NCBI GenBank assembly: GCA_027596035.1
Contig: JADGJA010000209.1
Span: 1 to 30,257 of the forward strand
Origin: Thoreauomyces humboldtii
Lineage: Eukaryota > Chytridiomycota > Chytridiomycetes > Spizellomycetales > Powellomycetaceae
Length of the DNA: 30,257 bases
Direction: 5' to 3'
The notes under the pieces are model-generated. The model saw only the letters and a program-made list of their open reading frames with translations, was not told where the DNA came from and did no database searches. Of this stretch, positions 21,476 through 30,257 are shown piece after piece (position 1 is the stretch's first letter; each line of letters opens with the position of its first letter). The translations under genes and the position numbers were made by a program.

Positions 21476-24400
21476 ATGGACATCGCACCGAAACATACCC
21501 TGCACGAGCAGCTCGACCAACTTCTACGAACCTCTCAACATCACGGGCTAGGGCCCCGAACCGGTCGCGCCAATAGCCATGCAGCGGCTGTCGCAGCAAG
21601 GAGAAGTTGCTTGCCGAACAGTGGGAATCCCCCTGCGTTTAAGCCGGCTCAGTTGCTGTCCTTCCCGTTACCCCCACAAGCTGCTGCCCCACCTCAACGA
21701 TCGGTGCCAGCTTTCGATGCTAGGTGACTCCACGGATACCTAGCGAAAGCACGACTGAAACCGTGCTCATGTGCAGGATTCCTCAATTGCTTTTAGTAAG
21801 CCCTCAGCTCCATTCCCGTACAATCATGATAATATCACGCGAACCCGACCCCAGTTTCCGTCGGGACGCGAAAGCGTGCCACCGCCTGTAGAGCAGGGGC
21901 AATCAGGAACTTTTCAAAGGAATCAGCAATCTTCCAGTTTCAAGCTGCCACAAAGCTCACGGAAACGCAACTCAGACGGCGTTGTCCTGGATGATGGTCA
22001 GCGCTTCGTGCATCATCGAGATCACATGGAAGTTTTCTGAACAGCAGCCCTCTTTAGTTGGACGACAATCTGTTCCAAGTCCTCCTCCAGAGGAATCTGT
22101 CAAGCGCCCGAAGTTCAATGGGGATGTTGACGAGACTTTCACCCAGGAGAATGGTATGGATTCGAGATCGGCATAGTCTGGCCATGTGATTAATCCGGCA
22201 AATGCAGAATTCGCCGATTTGGAGGACTTGATTGATGAGAGCGACTTGCAGGAAATGGACTTTGTAAGAGACCTCTCAGATTACATCATCCAGCGACGTG
22301 TACTGAATGAACTCGATCGTGAATAGGATTTTTCATCCGAAGAGCTGTCCGCACATTTTGATACCCCAGCTTTAACAGCAAACCCGCACAACGAGGTGGG
22401 AATCAACTGGAGTTTAGTCTAGGGATTTCTACATGATCTGATGTTTTCGTAGTCACTTCAATCTCGGGAGGCGTTGCAAAGCCAGCGGGATGATTTGATT
22501 GAGGAGAGGAAGTCGGTCTCAGACCGACTGGTGGATATCCTGGACTCAGGCAACGCGCTGGCCATTCGTGATCTGCAAGAGCAGCGGTGAGATCGTGACT
22601 TCACCGATTCGCTTGATGATCATAGCTAAAATATCATGTCAGGGCTGTTTTGCAAAAGAAGATCACCGAAATGGAAGAGCGACTAACACAACTTGTGACC
22701 GAGCCACTTCAAACATCTAGTCGACAGGCGACCCAGCTCCCGACCTCAACTTCCTATAGACCGCTTCCTGATGGTCCACATCGCATAGACTCATCTTGCA
22801 AGGGACAAGGCTCGTCTTTCCACCCGCCAGGTTACTTTGCAAGCACCGTTCAGCAACCTCAGCTCCCACCGCCGACCAGACCTGCCACGGGAAATACGTA
22901 CCCACCTCAACGGCAGTATACTTCAGCGCAGAACACTCCTCGAAATGCTGACGCGTTTTCACATCTCGATAATGAGTTTTTCGACGGTCGCACGACTACA
23001 CCGTCTCGCCAACAGCCGTCTGGATTACAACCTTTTCAGCATCAACCTAACCAGTCACAGTCGCATGCATCATTTGCCCGGGCTGCCCCTCCGGTTTCTG
23101 GATTCAGTACCGGTGGATCTTCCGGTGAGTTTGTTCCCGCGCGGGATGTACTCGACAGATATTAATAAGGGTCCGCCAGATACGATGATGTCTCGACCGG
23201 AGTACCAATATCCTTGGAGTCGCGACGTTCGCAAAGTTCTAAGCAGACTCTTCCGGTTGGACGACTTTCGACAAAATCAGTTAGAAGCCATCAATGCGGC
23301 TCTATCAGGAAAGGACTGCTTTATTCTGATGCCGACTGGGGGAGGCAAAAGTCTGTGCTACCAATTGCCTGCTTGTATAGCGACGGGCGCTACGAAAGGA
23401 ATAACGCTGGTCGTTTCTCCATTGCTTTCGCTCATTACGGATCAAGTCGCACGATTAAACTCTTTGAAAATCCGAGCAATTCCGTTAACGGGGACACTAA
23501 CTGCAGAACAGAAAGGATACGCATACGATGGTTAGACCGGGAATGTTTGTAGCTGATGGAAGGCCGGAAACTCAAAGCGCAAATTAACGACTCTTAGAAA
23601 TTTATTCCCCGGAAACCAAGATCAAAATGATTTACGTTACGCCAGAGATGATCATGAACAGTCCTAAATTTCAGGACGCTCTCAAGTATTTACACGACCG
23701 CAAGCAACTCGCGCGGTAAGTACCTTCCTCATAGCATAAGCCTGAAATCGTTCTCTGAGCTCTCGCATCCGCAGACTTGTAATCGATGAAGCCCACTGCG
23801 TGAGTCAATGGGGTCATGATTTCCGGCCAGACTACAAGCTGCTGGGAACATTCCGGGATAACTATCCCGGTGTTCCCATTATGGCGTTGACTGCCACGGC
23901 AAACGAAAAAGTGAAAAGTAACCAAAGCGGTGGATCTGTCGATAGTTGCTATCAGTTGCTCACCTGTATGATTGCAGTGGACATTATAGACTGCATGAGG
24001 ATGCGTGGCTGCGCGAGATTCGTGCAGAGCTTTAACAGAAGTAACCTCAGGTCAGTAACTTTCCTTCCCTTCTAAAGGTCCTTTTAGAATGTATTTAATG
24101 CGTGGTACGCTGCATAGATACGAAGTTCGAAAGAAAGAGAAAACTGTCCTGGAAGATATCGTGCCTCTCATCAATACCTTTTACCCGGGCAAGACCGGCA
24201 TTATTTATTGCAGCTCTCGTAAAGCATGCGAGGATGTTACCGAAAAGCTCAGGGTAATTGTTGAAAATGAGAGACAGGTGGGGGCCGGGATTGTGCTTAC
24301 TTTTCTTGTTCGATACCTCAGAAGAAAGGAATGAGCATCGAATTCTATCACGCCGGACTTGCTGCCACGGACCGCGTCGGAGTGCAGACAGCGTGGGCAC

Positions 24401-25692
24401 AAGGACGCATCCATATCATCGTCGCGACGGTCGCGTTCGGCATGGGCATTGACAAGCCAGACGTGCGCTTTGTGATTCACCACAGCATACCGCACACCCT
24501 CGAAGCCTATTACCAGGAGACGGGCCGCGCGGGTCGAGATGGCAAAGAATCCATGTGTATTCTTTACTACGCCTACCAGGATAAAATCACTGTCGAGGGT
24601 CTCATCCAAAAAGGAGAAGGTAGCTGGGAGCAGAAAGAACGACAGCGCAACAGCCTTCGTCAGATGGTCGCGTTCTGCGAGAACACGCTGGATTGTCGAA
24701 GGCAGCAGGTCCTGGCTTACTTTGCCGAGAAGTTCGATCGCGCGAAGTGTAACCGGACGTGCGATAACTGTAAGCGAGACCTGAAGGGTATCACGAAGGA
24801 CGTGCGGCAAGAGGTCAAGGACATTATTTCATTGGGTATGTGCTGGTATAGATAACTTGCTGGAACGAAGAACCTGACTTATTCTTCAGTTCAGCAATTC
24901 CGGCATAAGAAGGTATCGGTCGGCCACTGTATGGACATATACAGAGGTCTTAGGTTAGAGAAGCTTCTGAAGGCGGAACACAACTATCTGCCAGAATATG
25001 GAAAAGGTATGAAGATAATTGTAAAACCGCCAAGCAACATTCTGCAATATCTCATGGACATTTCTGGATATAGGAAAACATCTGAACAAATCTGAGTGCG
25101 AGCGCCTTTTTCATCATCTTTGTGTTCAGCAAATTTTAAACGAGAGGCTAGAGAAAAACAAGGCCGGGTTTATTAGCGCGTATGCAGAGGTTAGTGGCGG
25201 GAATCAGAACATCGATACTGCTTCCCTGCTGATTTTCAAGATTGGCTCAGGTAGGGAAGCAGCATACGAGGTACCTTTCTGGCAATCTGCCCATCAACTT
25301 CGTGTTCATGGACGAAAGCGATAAACCTCCACCAAAGCCCAGAGCTCCACGCGCAGCCGGAACAAAGGCACCGATCAGAAAAAAGAAGGAAGATAGCACA
25401 TCTGGGGGCAACAAATCTGGGGGCAGCACTAGGAAAAGACAATCGACAGTTTCAACGGAGCAACAGCAAAGGTGAGTGTACCCTTCGAAGCTTCCCGTCG
25501 GAACACCTTGCTGAATTGTTTCCCATATGTTGCAGCACCACCTCCCCGCATTTCAACAAGACCACGGGGTTCAAACGCGCTCCCTTCAAGAAAACTGGTG
25601 CAAAGACGTCATCGTCGTCCATGAAAGAAGGGCCAAGCAGTGGGACAAGCGGCGGTGGACGCAGAATGCCTTCAATGGCTCGCCGAAAATAG
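21476..25692 (+). CDS. BLM/Sgs1-type RecQ DNA helicase
   Basis: About 17 exons: 21476..21703, 21777..21980, 22045..22153, 22208..22263, 22327..22395, 22453..22586, 22643..23124, 23159..23530, 23598..23715, 23775..23917, 23978..24050, 24118..24253, 24322..24835, 24890..25006, 25074..25189, 25251..25471, 25536..25692, giving about 1082 aa. Boundaries of exons 1-3 are uncertain. The disordered N-terminus includes [20 protein letters not shown], like the BLM helical dimerisation segment. Helicase motifs are intact: [17 protein letters not shown] (about K491), IDEAHC (about D595), [18 protein letters not shown] and ETGRAGRDG. The zinc module keeps four Cys (LDC, AKC, RTC, DNC). The winged helix ends [11 protein letters not shown] basic Ser/Lys tail replaces the HRDC domain. 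It unwinds recombination intermediates in the nucleus. Exons 7 and 8 are separated by only 34 nt. Confidence 0.88.
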
Positions 25693-25726
25693 ACAGAACC
25701 CCTTCTCCTTTCCGTATCCTAGAACT

Positions 25727-26644
25727 CTATGTTTTTCTTCGTGTGAGGTGATCGTATATTACGACTTGGATATGCTCGTTCGTAACGATCTGAGCTCTCG
25801 TCGTGTTGTCTCCAGGCTTGAGTTCCTGATAACCCCTTTCTGCGTGAGCGAAGGGGGATTTCCGGCATCTCCTGTCGAAAAGCGACATACCTTCGGGTCG
25901 ACGTTAATGATCTTGCGATCCCTCTTGTTCTTGAACAAGAGTCCGTTCTCGTTGTCTGCGATGACTTGAAAGTTGGGTGTGGCATTGCTCGTGCATGTCT
26001 GGGTTTCCCAGTTGTAAAAGCTCATGTCCGTGGTACGGGGCATAAGGGTGCGAGCGCGGGTGAAGTAAGGTTCGAAGTTTTCGGTCTTGAGACGGTGAGC
26101 GTAGTCAATGTATCCGCTGACTTCTTGGTCCTTGTTGTTGAAAGTTCGGATGAAAATGATTGACTGATGATGGATTCGGAAAGTCAGGTCATGCGGGATA
26201 AGCTACTGTCCAAGCCGGTCGGCCTCACCGTTAGCTTCCCGCTCCGGTTGGCCTCCTCTCGCTCGGCAAGAGCTTGGAGAAAGGGATAACCTGCTAGATC
26301 CTTCCCGTAAGAGGCAAGAACTTTTGTTGCCAGCCGCTTATTGAGTCGGAAATTCTCGGCCGCTTTTTTCTTCGCTTCGAACTCGTCCCGCTTAAGAGGT
26401 TCACCAGAGCCTCGATATCCGAGCTCCACAAGCTGACGTGCGAGTTCTTTGTCCTAACGAGTTGAGCACCCAGTGAGTTCGATGAGAAGTGGAACGCTCT
26501 AAGGGACCAAACGAAACTGGATACCTCGAGATAAAACAGGTCTACAGCTGTGATCTGATTGTCGAGGTACTCTTCGTACGTAGCAAATTCGGCGACCGTA
26601 TTGTCACCAGCGCCGCTCTGTGGATCTCCGAGGTCATCGGTCAT
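25727..26644 (-). CDS. CFAP299: Cilia- and flagella-associated protein 299 (CFAP299/C4orf22)
   Basis: Four exons (26644..26525, 26453..26229, 26163..25891, 25825..25727) give 238 aa, close to the roughly 233 aa of the animal protein. Diagnostic blocks appear in order: [105 protein letters not shown] and [11 protein letters not shown]. The match covers the whole length with no gaps of note. All introns have GT-AG boundaries and preserve phase 0. CFAP299 is conserved in ciliated eukaryotes and needed for sperm formation in mammals; its molecular role is poorly known. Its presence implies a flagellated life stage. The stop is 34 bp from the RecQ stop (convergent). The start is head to head with the GAF-cyclase-like gene. 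Confidence 0.93.
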
Positions 26645-26867
26645 GGTTGCTTCGTCTTTGCGTCGCCAGCGTCGCCAGAGGTGGGTACGGATAGTTGCCG
26701 ACAGTGAACGAGGCGTCGGAGGAGCGCTGCCATGACTGTGCCACCGCTATTGGCTTACGCGCGCCCTCCCGCCCGACAGGTCCCCAGACCGATGCTCTGT
26801 CCAACCATTATCCTTCTGTTCTCAGACTCCCAGTTGCCTACCATCAACATCACTGTCGTCCGCTCAC
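26645..26867. promoter_or_regulatory. Bidirectional upstream region, CFAP299 / GAF-pseudocyclase
   Basis: Only 223 bp separate the two divergent start codons, so both promoters must lie here or overlap neighbouring transcripts. I see no recognisable motif. A conserved flagellar-gene element would be the thing to look for. Confidence 0.45.
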
Positions 26868-29800
26868 ATGCGTCATTTAAGTCTCTTTGGGGAGAGCGAC
26901 TCTACCAGTCTCACAGGCCCTGCCATTCTCAACGCTAGCGTTTCTACCGGTTTGTCACGGACCCAGGGCAACCTCAGCTTTGCCATCCCCGCCTCATCAA
27001 AACAACGGGCAACCCCTCCTTCATTACAGCATATATCCGCTCAACCATTAGGTTTCAATCGACAAAAATCACTGCCAAAGCTAACTCTCAATGTCGCTCC
27101 GCTTGGGCATCCGCTACCACATACTCCTCCAGCAGCTCAGCCACACCAACCGAACCAGTACATGCAACAGACATCGACTGCAAACGATGTCATTCAGTCC
27201 ATGTGGGCCAATTTCGATGCCATGACCGATGTCCAGAGAAATACGTTGCTCAAAGGGGTGGTGAAACGGTGCGGGGAAACCCAGATTGCCGCGATATGCA
27301 CCTGGCTGAACTTAAAATTTGTCGACGACGATTGCGGAAGGGTGAGGGGCTTTGGAGGTTGGCGTGCGACGGAGCCTAGCTAACCTTCAAGTTGCCCTTA
27401 GACAGTCCATCCAGAAAGCGGAGCCAGCAAATATGTTCCGGTTCCGTCGGCCAAACCGAAACGGCCAAAACCGACCAGAGCAGACGCACCAAAAGGACCG
27501 TTGATTGGAAGCAAAGCACTGTCGGGTGGAGTAGTGGGTCTGCCCCCAATGACAAGACATGGAACCGCAGTTCCTCAGGAGACCGCAACTTCCAACAATG
27601 GGGCAACCCCGACAAACGTCAACCTATACATCAAGCTCCTCAACACCACCAACGCCGACATCACCGCACTGGCGGATCAGTTAACGAGCACTGCGGCGCC
27701 CGCAACTGTGCGTGCCTTCCTAGGCTACCTCACAGGCCGCGTCCAGACCTTTCGGCAGCTGTTGCAGACGCTCGGGGATGTAGCCCACGAAGGGGACGAG
27801 GAGACCGCAGTCGCCGCATTGTTTGAAAGAGCGTCAACCGTGGCGGATGCCACGCACGTCGCTTTGTATATACTTGACGACGCGGCCGATTCAGTCGTTG
27901 TCAGGCACAGCAACTGGCTTCCAGAAGGAACTCGGCTGCCCACTCCGCGCCTCTTTGCCGCCGGGGCGCTGATGAAGGGTGAGATGGTCAACATCTACAA
28001 TGTGAAGACATCTGATCTGTTTATGGAAGACCTTGACCCATCATACGAACGGGTGGATCCTGAGTGCATACTGTCTGCCCCGATTTTGTCTGCACAGGGC
28101 CGTGTCGTAGCCGTTATTGAGCTTATCAACAAGAATGCTCCCACACCATTCTTCAACGATGAAGATCAGTTTGCGATTAGTGCTCTTGCGAGTGTATGGG
28201 GACTCCTCCTCGCTGCCATCGGGCCGCAGATCGAGGCGACGCATCAAACTGCGGATCTCCGTGCTATTCTTGACACTGCTTCTGTCATGTCTTCCGAGCT
28301 GGACTTGGGAGACTTGGTTTCGGTGATCATGCGGACAGTTCAGGAGCTTCTCAATGCAGAGAGGTGCTCTCTGTTTATTGTGGACGGCGTGCGCCAGGAG
28401 CTCTGGACTACGGTTGCTCAGGGTACACAGGAGATCCGCATCCCCATCAACTCTGGCATTGCAGGATACGTTGCCACCACGGGGAAAACGCTCAATATTC
28501 CCAATGCGTACAAAGACCCCCGCTTCAACCGAGAAATTGATCTCAAAACTGGATTCCGCACGCGCAACATCCTGTGTATGCCAATGAGGAATACCCAAGG
28601 AGCAGTCGTAGGCGTTACTCAAATCATCAATAAGCTTCCGGTCGGGGCTGTCTTTGCAAAAGATGACGAGATGCTTCTCGCGAGCTTTTCAAGTTTGGCA
28701 GGGGGAATGCTCGACAAGGCCATGCTGCTCAAAGAATTGCAGTTGAGACTACAGGCTGTGACGCTTGAGCGCGATTCGCTGGTCAAAGGCAGTGCCCTTT
28801 CACCAGTAACTGTGCTAACGCTCAATGTTGGCGGAAGGCTTGTCAGCCAGTCAGCACATCCCACTTTGACGGTACCAGCTGCACCACTTCCGGAACTCAC
28901 CAGTTACGACACCTGGCTTTCCCCCAACACAGACCTCATATCTGACATCTCTCGCGTTTTCTCCTCCCGGGCCACTATACACGCGGTTGGATACTCTTTC
29001 TGTTCAGACGGAAGTGACGATCCGGTGACAATCGATTACACAATCTCACCCGGGGAAGGGGACGCCTGTGCTGTAGTGGTAGTACTCACAGCTGTAGACG
29101 CGGATGTACCACCTTTGCGGGCAGTTCGGAGGTACCTCGCGCCAGCACACGCCGCAAAAGTTCTCGCTGACTCCTGTCAGACTGGAACCGCGGGTGTTGC
29201 AACCATACTGTGCACCGAAATGCAGAAAATCAGCGAGCTCACGGAGACATCGGAACCACAAGCCGTGATCGATCTTCTTGACAGCTTCGCGCGGCCCATC
29301 ATCGACGCCTCATTCGAAAACGACGGTCTTCTCACTACCCTTACCGCTAGCCATTCCACGACCGTGTTTGGATGTCCCCTGCCGGCAGCAGGCGCGGCTC
29401 ATTCTGCCCTTACTGTTGCTCTCCGTCTCCGATCCACTCTTCCAGTCACAATGCCCATTACCCTGGCGGTATGCACTGGCAATGTGGTCACAGGGTCGGT
29501 AGGCGGGGATCGCGGGGAGTGGATCTGCACGGGAGCACCCCTCGCCCGGGCGGCTGTATTGCACGCACAATCCGTTCTTTATCTCGGCGAGGCGCGAAAA
29601 CCTTTGGTCCTCGTTGACGACCCTACCGCTCAACTCATCACTGGGAGCTTTCACATCCGGGAGCTGGATGCCGTGTACCTGAATTCAGATGGAGAGATGG
29701 CGGCGGCTGCTTCTGCACCCCGTGCCGCCCGCGCAGCAGTCACCGAGGGCATGCCGCCAGTAGTTGAGGAAGAAGAGGGTGAGTCCTCAGCCATCGTCAT

Positions 29801-30120
29801 CATCGTACATGAAGTCCTGGCGCCAGGAGAAGTAACACTGGAGCAGAGCATGCTAACGGTGAGGACATTCAACCCGGCTTTCGCTATGGAACCAAGCAGC
29901 CTACTCATAGCTTCTCTTCGCGCAGGCTTTGATATGTTACGAGCTCGGTCTGTCGGATTATCGCACCCAGAATTTTTTCGCTGCCCATGGTCACTTTAAC
30001 AAGGCGATGCAAATAAGCGGAGATGCTCCTGCCCGAGTGATGGCGGAGCGATGTAGGGCTGTCCTCGACGGCGTGGTCAGTGTGCCCGACGTCTGGGACG
30101 GAGTCTGGATATGGGGTTGA
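26868..30120 (+). CDS. Tandem-GAF, PAS-like, degenerate class III nucleotide cyclase protein
   Basis: Three exons (26868..27341, 27402..29858, 29926..30120) give 1041 aa. Residues 1-260 are largely disordered with a short helical patch. GAF-A (about 285-435) and GAF-B (about 445-585) follow. GAF-B carries the NKFDE-type motif of cyclic-nucleotide-binding GAFs (INKLPVGAVFAKDDE), and GAF-A a near version (INKNAPTPFFNDEDQ). A PAS-like segment starts VLTLNVGGRLVSQ, and the helix RRYLAPAHAAKVL resembles the pre-cyclase linker. The cyclase homology domain (about 758-915) aligns by fold but lacks the catalytic set. The first metal Asp is Glu764 in CTEM, the second metal Asp is Ser in TASHSTTVFG, and the late Asn/Arg pair is absent (GAPLARAAVL). 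The C-terminus (YELGLSDYRTQNF, then WDGVWIWG) matches the tail seen after many such cyclases. Probably a cyclic-nucleotide sensor or regulator rather than an enzyme. Confidence 0.8.
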
Positions 30121-30257
30121 AATCCTTGGAACCGATTGCCGTCTGGAACCCCATGTGACTGTTCTTTCGCAAATAAGATTTTGACGCTCGTTCTGCTCGT
30201 ATGCGGGTCGTGCAGTCGAAGGTTCCGCATGCTTATGTTGGGCGGAGGGGCAAGGGG
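30121..30257. other. Right-edge 3' flank
   Basis: The sequence after the pseudocyclase stop codon; probably its 3' UTR. No further gene is visible before the window ends. Confidence 0.4.

Overview
The window looks like nuclear DNA of a zoosporic (flagellated) early-diverging fungus, probably a chytrid-like or blastoclad-like lineage. The basis is inference from gene content. Fungal-type genes (bifunctional trehalose-6-phosphate synthase/phosphatase, a membrane-anchored SH3 protein, MSH6, a BLM/Sgs1-type RecQ) sit among genes tied to cilia and basal bodies (PTPDC1-like phosphatase, BBOF1, CFAP299), which non-flagellated fungi have generally lost. Most genes carry many short spliceosomal introns (mostly about 57-77 nt), with GT-AG and at least two probable GC-AG boundaries. 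I assembled all gene models by hand from reading frame, splice-site consensus and remembered family alignments; none is checked against RNA.

Layout, left to right: a partial unrecognised membrane protein (-, runs off the left edge); a signal/TM/SH3 protein (+); mitochondrial ATP synthase subunit g (-); a GNAT acetyltransferase with an apparent frameshift (+); ribosomal protein S21 (+); a Tps2-like trehalose synthase/phosphatase of 1100 aa in 5 exons (+); a PTPDC1-like phosphatase of 641 aa in 11 exons (+), tail to tail with BBOF1 of 569 aa in 9 exons (-); a broken Nup159/Nup214-like nucleoporin (-); MSH6 of 1171 aa in 13 exons (+); a BLM/Sgs1-like RecQ helicase of about 1082 aa in about 17 exons (+), tail to tail with CFAP299 of 238 aa in 4 exons (-); and, head to head with CFAP299, a 1041-aa GAF-GAF-PAS-like-cyclase protein whose cyclase domain has lost its catalytic residues (+).

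Two themes stand out. Flagellar/basal-body genes (PTPDC1-like, BBOF1, CFAP299) are interleaved with genome-maintenance genes (MSH6, RecQ). Genes are also tightly packed: two convergent pairs have only 32-34 bp between stop codons, so their transcripts must overlap, and several divergent pairs share 220-360 bp upstream regions. The best candidate for something undescribed is the GAF-GAF-PAS-pseudocyclase sharing a 223-bp intergenic region with CFAP299, which suggests a cyclic-nucleotide-sensing protein with flagella-linked expression. No rRNA, tRNA, CRISPR array, transposon or virus-like gene was recognised.
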